Made by a program: the position numbers and the translations under genes. The notes beneath the pieces are model-generated. The model made no database searches and was not told the origin of the DNA. It saw only the letters and a program-made list of their open reading frames with translations. 64,000 bases of DNA from Candidatus Sumerlaea chitinivorans (GTDB lineage Bacteria; Sumerlaeota; Sumerlaeia; Sumerlaeales; Sumerlaeaceae), in assembly GCA_003290465.1 (NCBI GenBank), contig CP030759.1, positions 1-64,000 of the forward strand. The letters run 5' to 3'. Below are positions 52,423-60,725 of this stretch, piece by piece; the first letter of the stretch is position 1, and every line of letters begins with the position of its first letter.

Positions 52423-53676
52423 GTGAAACGAATGGGCAAGAAAGTGTTTTTGCAAATTGCAAGTGGTCTTCTTATTCTTGTGGGTTTGTGGGGCTGCGCA
52501 GAACAGAAGCAGGCGTCGCAGGTTGATAATCCGCAGGTGGCGGAAGAAAAGAAAGCCGAGCCAATCGTATTGGCTGTGGCCGGGCCCTTTACAGGCGACA
52601 GCTCAGAGTTCGGTGTTCAAATCAAAATGGCAGTGGAGCTTGCTGCGGAAGAGCTCAACAAAGCTGGCGGAGTCAACGGCCGTCCCATCCAACTGCAACT
52701 GGAAGACGATGCTGGGAATCCCGCCGACGCCCAGAATGTGGCAACAAAGATCGCCAGCAATCCGAAAGTTGTGGCCGTAATAGGTCACTTCAATAGCTCA
52801 TGTTCCTTGGCTGCCAAAGGCGCTTACACCGAGGCGAAGCTGGTGATGTTCTCACCAGCGTCCACCAACGTGAACGTAACGCGTGGCAGTGACTACGTGT
52901 TCCGCAACATCTTTACAGACGATTTTCAGGGGCAATGTCTTGCCCGCTATGCCGGGGAAGTGCTTGGCCTCAAGAAAGTGGCTATCCTCTTTGACAATGA
53001 TGACTACGGTACCGGTTTGAAGGAGAGCTTCAAAGCCAAAGCCGCACAGCTGGGCATGACGATCGTGAGCGAAACAGCTTACGGCAAGGACGCGAACGAT
53101 TTCCGATCCCAACTCACGACCATTCAATCCTCTCAACCCGAGATCATTCTCGTTGCTGGCTTGTACAAGCATGCGGCCGTGATCGCGAAGCAAGCGCGTG
53201 AGCTCGGTATCCCAACCCAGTTCCTTGGGGGCGATGGAGTATTCTCGGATCGTTATATCCAGCTCGCTGGGCAAGCAGCGGAAGGAACTTACGTTTCTTG
53301 CCCATTCCTGTTTGAGCTTGGTGGAGAGCGCGCAAAGAAGTTCGCGGAGTCCTTCCGTGCAAAGTACAATCGCGAACCCGACGCGTGGGCTGCGCTCAGC
53401 TATGATGCGTTCCAGATGATTGTCACGGCTATGCGCGAGAAAGGCGTGAGCCGCGAAGGGATTTTCCAGTACCTGAAAGGCATCAATTCAGCGGCGACTG
53501 CCTACGACGGTTTGACAGGCAAAATCTTCTTTGACGAAGAAGGCGACTGCCGAAAGCCTGTCCAAGTGGCAATTGTAAAGAATGGTCGCTTCGTAGCGGC
53601 TGAAAAGCAGCTTCCGCTGGAAGATGAGACTAAGGTCCCCCAGCCAGCAGCAAGTGCAAGTGAGACGACTCGCTGA
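52423..53676 (+). CDS. LivJ-like ABC transporter substrate-binding lipoprotein
   Basis: This 417-residue periplasmic-binding protein of the branched-chain amino acid type has a lipobox (LVGLWGC) after a hydrophobic segment, then [20 protein letters not shown]-like N-terminal lobe sequence ([10 protein letters not shown]), [28 protein letters not shown] and [14 protein letters not shown]. No permease or ATPase gene is adjacent, so its partners must lie elsewhere, or it may be a sensor subunit. Start is GTG 52423 or ATG 52432; both lie just 23-32 bases from the divergent activator's start. Confidence 0.85.
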   Translation: MKRMGKKVFLQIASGLLILVGLWGCAEQKQASQVDNPQVAEEKKAEPIVLAVAGPFTGDSSEFGVQIKMAVELAAEELNKAGGVNGRPIQLQLEDDAGNPADAQNVATKIASNPKVVAVIGHFNSSCSLAAKGAYTEAKLVMFSPASTNVNVTRGSDYVFRNIFTDDFQGQCLARYAGEVLGLKKVAILFDNDDYGTGLKESFKAKAAQLGMTIVSETAYGKDANDFRSQLTTIQSSQPEIILVAGLYKHAAVIAKQARELGIPTQFLGGDGVFSDRYIQLAGQAAEGTYVSCPFLFELGGERAKKFAESFRAKYNREPDAWAALSYDAFQMIVTAMREKGVSREGIFQYLKGINSAATAYDGLTGKIFFDEEGDCRKPVQVAIVKNGRFVAAEKQLPLEDETKVPQPAASASETTR

Positions 53677-53738
53677 GTGGGGTCGCCTCTTTGAGACTCC
53701 CTACCGCTGATTAAGACAGTAGCTAAGAAAGAGAAGAG

Positions 53739-54353
53739 ATGGGATTTATTGCGGGATCCGTAACCTATCGGAAGTTTCGGGTGATGGATGAGCTACCGAA
53801 AAACTTCCGTGAAAGACTTCAGCAGGGATTGCAGCGATATGCCTTTCGGGAAATTGACCCGAAGAAAAATCCCGAGAGTAGCATTGGATGGGTCAATCCT
53901 CTCGACCCCCTCGACACGGACCTTTCCCTCGAAAAACTCCTCTTTGGGAGTTTTGTCGTGTTGGGCGTGAGAGTGGATCGCAAAAGCATTCCCGCAGCAC
54001 TGCTGAAGGCACGCGTGTCACAAGGACTCCGTGAAGCGATGCGCGAGCGGCGCGTGCGGAAACTCTCGCGCGAGGAAGTCTATGCAGTGCGGCAGACGGT
54101 GCGTGAAACCATGCTGGCTGCCGTGCCGCCAACCACAGCGCTCTACGAGGCCGTTTGGAATTACGAGAAGGGTGAGGTTTACCTCTCCACCCATTCAAGT
54201 CGCTTTGGCGTAGAGTTTATGGATCTGTTTGAAGTAACGACAGGGCTTGCGCTCGAAGAGGTGACGTTGCTGTCACGCGCTGAGGAAATCATCGAATCCG
54301 AGGGGCTTTCCGGGGACGTCACGCTTCTCGACGAGGCACGCTTCGGCAGATAG
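53739..54353 (+). CDS. Short RdgC-like protein
   Basis: This 204-residue protein resembles recombination-associated protein RdgC, a DNA-binding ring protein. The resemblance is in the order of segments: IGWVNPLDPLD, FVVLGVRVDRKSIPAALLK, LSREEVYAVRQTVRETML, VPPTTALYEAVWNYEKGEVY and STHSSRFGVEFMDLFEVT. It is about 100 residues shorter than E. coli RdgC (303), lacking the C-terminal part. It could instead be an independent family with the same fold. Role in replication or recombination is inferred by similarity only. It is downstream of the binding-protein gene by 62 bases. Confidence 0.55.
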   Translation: MGFIAGSVTYRKFRVMDELPKNFRERLQQGLQRYAFREIDPKKNPESSIGWVNPLDPLDTDLSLEKLLFGSFVVLGVRVDRKSIPAALLKARVSQGLREAMRERRVRKLSREEVYAVRQTVRETMLAAVPPTTALYEAVWNYEKGEVYLSTHSSRFGVEFMDLFEVTTGLALEEVTLLSRAEEIIESEGLSGDVTLLDEARFGR

Positions 54354-54377
54354 AAAAACGACAAAGACAAGAAGGGC

Positions 54378-54452
54378 TGGTGAGCGTGGAAGGAATCGAA
54401 CCTTCGACCAACGGATTAAAAGTCCGCTGCTCTACCGCTGAGCTACACGCCC
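54378..54452 (-). tRNA. tRNA-Lys (TTT)
   Basis: This is a 75-base tRNA read on the minus strand. It has a 7-bp acceptor stem (GGGCGTG with CACGCTC), D arm GCTCAGCGGTAGAGC, anticodon stem-loop GCGGA-CTTTTAA-TCCGT and T arm GAAGG-TTCGATT-CCTTC. The anticodon is TTT, so lysine. The discriminator is A and CCA is encoded in the DNA. No U-tract terminator hairpin follows; a T-rich stretch does. Confidence 0.97.
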
Positions 54453-54529
54453 ACCTTCGGCAAGGCCGCTTGCGCGGGATGCGGCCCTGTCAAATCTTCG
54501 CCAACTGCGCTTACAAATAAGCGCTTTCC

Positions 54530-55297
54530 CTATTCGAGCGGCTGCACGAGTTGGAGTACCTGCTCGTGGAGGAGGCCGTTTGTGGAGATCGCACAACGGC
54601 TATAAATCGTCGCTTTGCCACTGTAGTCCGTGAAACGCCCCCCCGCCTCTTCGACGATAATCTTGACGGCGGCCATGTCCCAGATCTCGACGATTGGATC
54701 CACCATGACGTCGGCTCGCCCCGTGGCCACCAACACATGCCCGTAGCAGTCGCCCCACGTGCGGACCATCTGAGCTTGTGCACTAAGCCGCTCCCACGCC
54801 TTTCCTTTCCCGTAGCGATAATTGTTCGCCACGTCGGTGGTAAGAAGTAAGCTTTGCTCAAGTCTGTCCGTAGTGCTCACGTGTGCGGGTTTCCCATTCC
54901 ACCAGCAGCCGCAGCCACGCTGTGCCACCACCAAGTCTCCCAGTGCGGGGATGTTCACAGCGCCGGCGATGATCTCGCCTTCCGACTCAACACCGATAAG
55001 CACCCCATAGAGAGGAACTCCACGAACGAAAGATCGCGTCCCGTCAAGCGGGTCAAGGATCCACCGCCGACGTTTTCCTGCATCCGTGTTCCCGCCGAAT
55101 TCTTCTCCCAGAATCTCATCGTCTGGGAATCGCCGCAGAATCTCTCGCCGCAAGTATTCCTCCGCTTCGCGGTCCGCAATGGTCACGGGCGACTCGTCGG
55201 CCTTGCGGTCAACGTGGAGGTCCGATTGGAAATACTTCAGGGTGATGTCGCCCGCCCCTTTTGCGATCTCTGTTAAGAAGGGAATCAGGTCCTCCAT
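54530..55297 (-). CDS. Inositol monophosphatase family phosphatase, HisN type
   Basis: This 255-residue Mg-dependent phosphatase has the IMPase metal motifs GEEFGG (about residue 65), DPLDGT (with ILDP before it) and IVEIWDMAAVKIIVEEAGG. The signature TWGDCYGHVLVATGRADVMV is typical of HisN-type histidinol-phosphatases, which run the penultimate step of histidine synthesis. Substrate could still be inositol phosphate or another small phosphoester. It is downstream of dapA on the same strand (66-base gap), consistent with amino-acid metabolism. Confidence 0.85.
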   Translation of the reverse strand: MEDLIPFLTEIAKGAGDITLKYFQSDLHVDRKADESPVTIADREAEEYLRREILRRFPDDEILGEEFGGNTDAGKRRRWILDPLDGTRSFVRGVPLYGVLIGVESEGEIIAGAVNIPALGDLVVAQRGCGCWWNGKPAHVSTTDRLEQSLLLTTDVANNYRYGKGKAWERLSAQAQMVRTWGDCYGHVLVATGRADVMVDPIVEIWDMAAVKIIVEEAGGRFTDYSGKATIYSRCAISTNGLLHEQVLQLVQPLE

Positions 55298-55363
55298 GGT
55301 TTGCTCCTCGTTGAGAGTGGCAAGCGGCAGCCTCTTAGCTCAGTCCCTGCTTTGGGTTTTATC

Positions 55364-56248
55364 TTAGGATGCAGCACCTTCAAGCAGTCCCAGGCGCTGC
55401 AATTCAGCCCGCAGTCGGGGAGCTGCCTTCTCGGAAATATGAGTCAGCGGCAATCGGATTTCCGGTGAAATCATACCCATCATTGCAAGCGCAGCTTTGA
55501 CGGGGATTGGGTTTGTTTCGGCGAAGAGGGCTTCGACGAGTGGGAACGTCTGATAGTGAAGCTCGCGCGCCCGAGTCCAATCGCCTTGGGCCGCGGCTTC
55601 GACGAGCTCAGCGCAATGGCGAGGCGCAACGTTCGCCAAAACGCTAATCACACCTTCTGCCCCAAGGGCCATCAGCGGGAGCGTCATATTGTCGTTCCCG
55701 GAGAGAATTGTGATGTCGCAAAGGAGCCGTAGCTGCGACACGTAGTCCGTGGAGCCACTCGCTTCTTTGATCGCAACGATGTTTGGATGCTGCGCGAGGC
55801 GTGCTACCGTCTCAGGGGCAAGGTTTACTGCTGTGCGAGACGGAACATTGTAAAGCACCAGCGGCAAGTCCACCGCCTCCGCAACGGACATGTAATGTGC
55901 GTAAAGACCTTCCTGAGTGGGACGATTATAGTAGGGGGTGATGAGCAGAGCCGCATCCGCTCCCCATTCCTTGGCAAACTTTGTCAGTGAAATGGCCTCG
56001 GAGGTGGAGTTCGACCCAGTCCCCGCAATGACCGGCACGCGCTTGCGCACAAATTTGATGGTAAGCGCGATGACTTCGTGATGCTCGTCGTGCGACAGTG
56101 TGGCGGACTCGCCAGTCGTCCCGCACGGTACAATGGCACTTGTGCCGTTCTGGATTTGGTACTCAATCAATCGTTCCAATGCGCCAGCATCGATTGCGCC
56201 ATTCCGGAACGGCGTGACAATTGCACACATGGACCCAGTAAGCTTCAT
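55364..56248 (-). CDS. dapA: 4-hydroxy-tetrahydrodipicolinate synthase
   Basis: This 294-residue TIM-barrel lyase condenses pyruvate and aspartate semialdehyde, the first committed step of lysine and meso-diaminopimelate synthesis. The Schiff-base lysine is Lys161 (IVAIKEASG), the catalytic Tyr is Tyr133 (VLYNVPSRTAVNL), and VPCGTTGESATL is present near residue 40. The length is standard. ATG 56248 begins the family N-terminus. A LacI/PurR-like palindrome is 39 bases upstream of its start. HisN-type phosphatase follows. Confidence 0.95.
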   Translation of the reverse strand: MKLTGSMCAIVTPFRNGAIDAGALERLIEYQIQNGTSAIVPCGTTGESATLSHDEHHEVIALTIKFVRKRVPVIAGTGSNSTSEAISLTKFAKEWGADAALLITPYYNRPTQEGLYAHYMSVAEAVDLPLVLYNVPSRTAVNLAPETVARLAQHPNIVAIKEASGSTDYVSQLRLLCDITILSGNDNMTLPLMALGAEGVISVLANVAPRHCAELVEAAAQGDWTRARELHYQTFPLVEALFAETNPIPVKAALAMMGMISPEIRLPLTHISEKAAPRLRAELQRLGLLEGAAS

Positions 56249-56286
56249 TGTGACACCTCATGGAGTTTCTAATCATGGTGGCAAAA

Positions 56287-56304
56287 TGCACAAACGCTTG
56301 TGCA
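56287..56304. promoter_or_regulatory. LacI/PurR-like palindrome upstream of dapA
   Basis: TGCACAA-ACGC-TTGTGCA is an 18-bp inverted repeat with perfect 7-bp arms centred on CG. The core AAxCGxTT matches LacI-family operators such as PurR and CcpA sites. It lies 39 bases upstream of the dapA start and 241 bases upstream of the permease start, in the spacer between the divergent genes. No LacI-family gene is in the window. The rest of 56249-56544 shows no other element I can support. Confidence 0.5.
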
Positions 56305-56544
56305 CACCCAGCCCAGCAGTCACTTCGCTTTGGCTAAAGTGCATGTTGCAGGCGTACCATAAAGATGCAAGGTTGATTCGCTCGCTTTGCTCGGTGAGCG
56401 TTATCACGATCTTCCAGCCGCACGCCAGTGCCGTCGTCGCAGGTGAATTCCGCGCTTGCGCATCATGGGATTCTCGACAAATCGTATCCACTCGAAGCGC
56501 GCATACGTGACGAGCAAGTAAAGGTACGAATTGGGACGCCAACA

Positions 56545-57546
56545 ATGATGAATTTGCCAGCTGTTGGAGTGAGTGCAATCCGAATCACCATGCCTTACGC
56601 TGCGGGTGCCTTAGGGGGAACGCTGAGTGAGCGTGGCGGCGTGGTAAATATCGCCCTGGAAGGCATCATGCTGGGAAGCGCTTTTGCCTATGCCACGGGC
56701 AGTTGGTGGATGGCGCGCTACCTCGGTGCTTCGGACGCGGCAACGGTTGCTGTTGTGGCCCCTCTGTTTGGTTTGGGGCTTGCGATTCTCACCGGTTTCG
56801 CCCTCTCGCTGCTCCATGCCATAGCATGCGTAACATTCAAAGCGGACAATATCATTTCTGGCCTTGCGATTAACATTCTCTCGCTCGGTGCAACGAACTT
56901 CTTGCTCAAGCGGATCTTCGGATCGGCGTCAAACTCCGAGCAGTGCCCAAGCTTCCGAAGCTGGCAAGTTTTAGCTCCAGATTCCGCTTGGGCAGTATTG
57001 AACCCCCTGTTTCATCCGCTCATTTTGCTGACGCTGCTGGCTTTCGTGGGCGCATGGTTTCTGCTTTATCGCACGCGCTTTGGGCTAAGGCTTCGAGCCG
57101 TAGGGGAAAATCCCGCAGCGGCCGACTCGCTTGGTGTGTCCGTGGCGTTCTATCGTTATTGTGGGGTCCTACTTGGCGGAGTCGCCGCAAGTTTGGGCGG
57201 GGTTTGGCTCGCCTCGGACCAAGGGCTTTTCTCCTCGGGTATGACCAATGGCAGAGGCTACACGGCGCTTGCTGCGATGATATTGGGGAAATGGACTCCC
57301 GGTGGAGCAGCTGCAGCTTGCCTCATTTTTGGCACTGCCGAGGCTTTCCAAAACCAATTACAGGTGCTCCATCAAGGCAGTAGCGCACAGGCGACTGGCT
57401 GGCTTGCTCAGCTTGCCTCAGGAATTCCCACTCAAGCCATCCAAGCGTTGCCCTATGTGCTTACGATCCTCGTGCTGGCGGGATTCGTAGGACGAGCAAC
57501 CCCACCTGCTGCCGACGGCGTCCCCTACGAAAAAGAAAGCGAGTAA
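56545..57546 (+). CDS. ABC transporter permease, nucleoside/simple-sugar type
   Basis: This 333-residue polytopic inner-membrane protein has the BPD_transp_2 permease signature typical of nucleoside or sugar importers: ALGGTLSERGGVVNIALEGIM near the N-terminus, then HAIACVTFKADNIISGLAIN and RAVGENPAAADSLGVSV. About nine hydrophobic segments are visible. ATG at 56545 matches the family start. The companion permease, ATPase and BmpA-like binding protein are not adjacent, so it is an orphan here. The family and the purine-salvage genes in the window suggest nucleoside import, which is inference. Confidence 0.85.
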   Translation: MMNLPAVGVSAIRITMPYAAGALGGTLSERGGVVNIALEGIMLGSAFAYATGSWWMARYLGASDAATVAVVAPLFGLGLAILTGFALSLLHAIACVTFKADNIISGLAINILSLGATNFLLKRIFGSASNSEQCPSFRSWQVLAPDSAWAVLNPLFHPLILLTLLAFVGAWFLLYRTRFGLRLRAVGENPAAADSLGVSVAFYRYCGVLLGGVAASLGGVWLASDQGLFSSGMTNGRGYTALAAMILGKWTPGGAAAACLIFGTAEAFQNQLQVLHQGSSAQATGWLAQLASGIPTQAIQALPYVLTILVLAGFVGRATPPAADGVPYEKESE

Positions 57547-57594
57547 ACGCGCGATGAGCGACGCGCTACAGAATCTCAACACAGGAGCGCACGT

Positions 57595-58176
57595 GTGACG
57601 ACCTCAACGCTGTTCCTTCTCGTGGGAAGTCTGCTGTGCGCTGGCGGATGGTTGATCCTGTGGCTCGGAAGTCGGCTGCTCGGGATTGGGGTCGGGATTG
57701 CGGTCGGTTTTGTTTTTGGAATGCTGTTCGGCCTGATTCTCGATATGTCGGGAGCCACGCTTCATCTGGTGGCTTTTGCGTGTGCTGCCCTCGGCGGGTT
57801 TGGTGGAGTTTTCCTGATCCGCGCTGTCTCCGCCTGGTTGTTCTCTCTCGTGGGGTTTCTCTTTGGGCTACTCATTGCGCGTGTGGGATATCAGATTTAT
57901 GCTGAGCTGTCGGGACTCTCTCCCGAGCTGAGTGTGTCCGCAGCCGTGGCGATTGTCCTCGTGGCAGTCGGCGTCGCGTTGCTGACGCTGTGGCTCAGGA
58001 AATATGTGCTGATTCTTGCCACGAGTTTCATGGGAGCGACCTTTCTTTGTGCAGGTGTTGCTCAGCTTCATGACTGGCTACCTTGGTCTTTTCTGGGGCT
58101 CTTTGTGGGGTCTTTGTTTTGGCAAAGTGCTCTCTCGCGTGCTGCGCGCCCACGCAAAAAGGAAAAAAGTCCTTAG
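57595..58176 (+). CDS. DUF4203-like membrane protein
   Basis: This 193-residue protein consists of about six or seven hydrophobic segments with Gly-rich GxxxG-type packing (GSRLLGIGVGIAVGFVFGML, FALGGFGG-like stretches) and a short basic C-terminal tail (RAARPRKKEKSP). It resembles DUF4203/TMEM198-type proteins. No function is known. GTG 57595 has AGGAG seven bases upstream. It follows the permease by 48 bases. Confidence 0.7.
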   Translation: MTTSTLFLLVGSLLCAGGWLILWLGSRLLGIGVGIAVGFVFGMLFGLILDMSGATLHLVAFACAALGGFGGVFLIRAVSAWLFSLVGFLFGLLIARVGYQIYAELSGLSPELSVSAAVAIVLVAVGVALLTLWLRKYVLILATSFMGATFLCAGVAQLHDWLPWSFLGLFVGSLFWQSALSRAARPRKKEKSP

Positions 58177-58371
58177 GATGGCGACGCAAAGCGAATTCTC
58201 GGCCAACGGAGCAAACATTGCCTGAGTGATGTGCGAAAGTTCCCATAATGCGGCTCCATGTATGCGGCCCATATTACAAAGCGAGTGGACTTTGACCAAT
58301 GCATCAGTGAGCTGTGCTGAGGCTGCGCAGCGCCTGAATGAAGAGCCCTCGGACACCGTATAGTGTGGCGT

Positions 58372-58402
58372 CGTTTGTGGATCCCAGACGGGGCCACAAA
58401 CG
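58372..58402 (+). promoter_or_regulatory. Hairpin in rplA leader
   Basis: CGTTTGTGG (58372-58380) pairs perfectly with CCACAAACG (58394-58402) around 13 bases, about 85 bases upstream of rplA. L1 binds its own mRNA in bacteria, usually in the rplK-rplA leader; this could be a relocated target. A repeat of CGTGGG (58402 and about 58434) follows. The rest of the 58177-58487 spacer holds nothing else I can support. Confidence 0.35.
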
Positions 58403-58487
58403 CGTGGGAGGCTGCGAGGCTTAGCGCCCCAAACGTGGGACGTAGCCGTCAGCAGCAGCCGATAACGACCACAAAGGAGAATCGATC

Positions 58488-59192
58488 ATGCCAAAACATG
58501 GCAAAAAATATCGTGCTGCGCTTGAGCAGTACGACCCGACCAAGACCTACTCACTTCCCGAGGCGGTAGAGATCCTCAAGAAGATCGCCTACGCGAAGTT
58601 CAACGAGACCGTCAATCTGGATCTCAAGTTGGGTGTAGACCCACGTCACGCCGATCAGCAGGTTCGCGGAACCGTCACACTTCCCCACGGAACAGGCAAG
58701 CAAGTGCGCGTTGCCGTCTTTGCGAAAGGCGAAAAAGCGGCAGAGGCGGAAGCCGCCGGCGCTGAGATTGTGGGAGCCGAAGATCTGGTGGCGAAAGTGG
58801 CCGGTGGTTTTGTAGATTTTGACGCCGCTATCGCAACCCCGGATATGATGCGTGAAGTCGGTAAACTGGGAAAAATCCTCGGCCCGCGTGGACTCATGCC
58901 CAACCCCAAAACTGGAACGGTGACGATGGACGTTGCGAAGGCCGTTCAGGAAATCAAGGCCGGTAAAGTGGAGTTCCGCGTGGACAAAACCGGAAACGTT
59001 CACGTTCCAGTGGGCAAGATTCAGTTCACGAAAGAGCAACTTGTGGAGAACGCACAGGCGGTGCTCGAAGCGATTGCGCGGGCGAAACCTGCGGCTGCCA
59101 AAGGAACCTACATGCGCAGCATTACGCTCAGCGGCACGATGACCCCTGGCATCAAAGTGGCGTGGTCACCCACCGCAGTGGCGAAGGCATAA
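58488..59192 (+). CDS. rplA: 50S ribosomal protein L1
   Basis: This 234-residue L1 is of standard length, binding 23S rRNA at the stalk and helping release of deacylated tRNA. Signature segments are [55 protein letters not shown] and [21 protein letters not shown] 58488 has AAAGGAG nine bases upstream. It is alone here: rplK is not upstream and rplJ/rplL are not downstream, and a terminator follows directly. In most bacteria it lies in rplKAJL. Confidence 0.97.
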   Translation: MPKHGKKYRAALEQYDPTKTYSLPEAVEILKKIAYAKFNETVNLDLKLGVDPRHADQQVRGTVTLPHGTGKQVRVAVFAKGEKAAEAEAAGAEIVGAEDLVAKVAGGFVDFDAAIATPDMMREVGKLGKILGPRGLMPNPKTGTVTMDVAKAVQEIKAGKVEFRVDKTGNVHVPVGKIQFTKEQLVENAQAVLEAIARAKPAAAKGTYMRSITLSGTMTPGIKVAWSPTAVAKA

Positions 59193-59224
59193 ACGAGACC
59201 TTATCTTTATTGGAGTCTTCCGAT

Positions 59225-59273
59225 CGGCCGGATTCAGCTTCAGTTGGGTCCGGCCGTTTTGATTTTATCTTTT
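59225..59273 (+). terminator. Rho-independent terminator after rplA
   Basis: CGGCCGGA (59225-59232) pairs with TCCGGCCG (59249-59256), then TTTTGATTTT. It is a canonical intrinsic terminator 33 bases past the rplA stop, confirming that rplA is monocistronic. Confidence 0.85.
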
Positions 59274-59343
59274 TCCCAAAAGACTTTTCGGTATCCACTT
59301 CGAATAGTTGCAGTCCCGCTCGGCGATTTGGCATTTCGGTGAT

Positions 59344-60483
59344 ATGTCGCACGGCATAAATGCATCCCGCTGTCTCTGCGTGGGCCACGCGCTGAAGGAA
59401 ACGCTAAGCGCCTCCGAAGTACGTGACCTCCTCGTCAGCGTGTGCGAAGAGGCCGGATGCGTGGTCACGGGCCGGCTATGCGTTAGCGACGGTGGAGATG
59501 GGTTTCTTGAGGCATGGCGAACGCTCGATTCCCAAGCTCGGCTTGTCCAACTTTCCGCCCCTGATGCCCGCGGACGCCCCATCGCCACCTATTACCTGAT
59601 GAATGAGGCCGCACAATATGCCGTCGTCGAGAGTGCGCAAATCATCGGGTTGCAGCGCATTGCGCCTCCAGACCGCGCGATCCTTCGTTCCTCCTCCGCT
59701 GGAATTGCAGACGTGTTGGCTGATGCGTTGAACCGAGGAGCCAAGGTCGTATATGTCGGTGTGGGCGGTACAGCCACGTGTGATGGTGGTTATGGTTTTC
59801 TTGGGCGCCTTGCGCAAATTTTGAGGCTTGTTCTTGAGCGGCCTTGGGAAGAACTTACTGCCCATGCGTTGCCCGTTGCGAAACTTCCCGTGGGTGACCT
59901 CCGCGCTCGGCTTTCCGGCATTCGACTTGTGGGCTGTCTGGATGTGGAGAATCCGTTATGTGGCCCCAACGGCGCAGCGCACCAATTCGCTCCTCAGAAA
60001 GGTGCAACTGCTGAGGAGGTGGAGTGGCTCGATGCGGCCATTGCTCGTTGGGCCGCGGACATCGAGGCGAGTCTGGGCGAGGCCTTGCAAGATCGTCCGG
60101 GGGCGGGCGCGGGCGGTGGACTTGGCTTTGCCCTCATGACACTGGGAGCGGAAATCCGAGCCGGAGCAGGCGTTTTTCTCGAGCATGCCACGTTCAAGGA
60201 TGCGCTTGCAGCGTCCGATCTCGTTCTCACAGCCGAGGGGAAATTCGATCACACGAGCTTACGTGGGAAAGCACCATGGCGTGTTGCCCTTGCAGCACGC
60301 GAGATTGGCAAAGCCGCAGTGATCCTCTGTGCCCGCAGTGATCACGATGCAATGGAAGAGGCGCGCCAGCAGGGCGTGACAGTGGTGCCCTTCGCTCAGG
60401 ATCTTGCATTCGAGGAAGCTTGCGTGCGAACGCCGGAACTCATCCGTGAAGCTCTCATATCCCTTCTTAATTCTGTAAGGTAG
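59344..60483 (+). CDS. Glycerate kinase, GlxK type
   Basis: This 379-residue enzyme of the GlxK/GarK type phosphorylates glycerate, linking glycolate/serine-type pathways to glycolysis. It has SDGGDGFLEAW, YVGVGGTATCDGGYGFL, GCLDVENPLCGPNGAAHQFAPQKGA (quoted in part: DVENPLCGPNGA), GAGGGLGFALMTLGAEI and VLTAEGKFDHTSLRGK. The usual N-terminal APDSFKGSLSA reads GHALKETLSA here, an atypical version of the motif. ATG 59344 has only GGTGA upstream; an in-frame codon 12 residues earlier lacks support. No partner genes are adjacent. Confidence 0.85.
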   Translation: MSHGINASRCLCVGHALKETLSASEVRDLLVSVCEEAGCVVTGRLCVSDGGDGFLEAWRTLDSQARLVQLSAPDARGRPIATYYLMNEAAQYAVVESAQIIGLQRIAPPDRAILRSSSAGIADVLADALNRGAKVVYVGVGGTATCDGGYGFLGRLAQILRLVLERPWEELTAHALPVAKLPVGDLRARLSGIRLVGCLDVENPLCGPNGAAHQFAPQKGATAEEVEWLDAAIARWAADIEASLGEALQDRPGAGAGGGLGFALMTLGAEIRAGAGVFLEHATFKDALAASDLVLTAEGKFDHTSLRGKAPWRVALAAREIGKAAVILCARSDHDAMEEARQQGVTVVPFAQDLAFEEACVRTPELIREALISLLNSVR

Positions 60484-60557
60484 TTTTTCCGAGTTCTTGA
60501 CTCACCCACAGGCACACTCGACGACGGCAACGGGTGGCTGCGCTTGATGCCATAGTC

Positions 60558-60612
60558 TTGTCACATTTTTGACGCGACCTTGTCACAAGCTCGTCACGAA
60601 CGTGTCACGTGC
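60558..60612 (+). promoter_or_regulatory. Five-copy Pho box before pstS
   Basis: Five consecutive 11-bp units begin at 60558: TTGTCACATTT, TTGACGCGACC, TTGTCACAAGC, TCGTCACGAAC and GTGTCACGTGC. The GTCAC core recurs at 60560, 60582, 60593 and 60604, with a degenerate copy in phase at 60571. The 11-bp spacing and core match PhoB Pho boxes. TATTCT at 60633-60638 may be the -10, 20 bases past the last unit. Phosphate starvation control of the pst operon is expected. Confidence 0.85.
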
Positions 60613-60725
60613 TTTGCCCGCCGGATTTTCACTATTCTAAAAGTGGAGAAGTGCGATGTCTCCCCTCGCGCACGAGGGAGTGGCACTTGGTCAGAAGTGA
60701 CAGGTACGGAAAGGATCCTTTGGTG

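Noticed and set aside
60558-60612. CRISPR or satellite-type repeat
   Set aside because: The 11-bp periodicity and GTCAC core match Pho boxes directly upstream of pstS.
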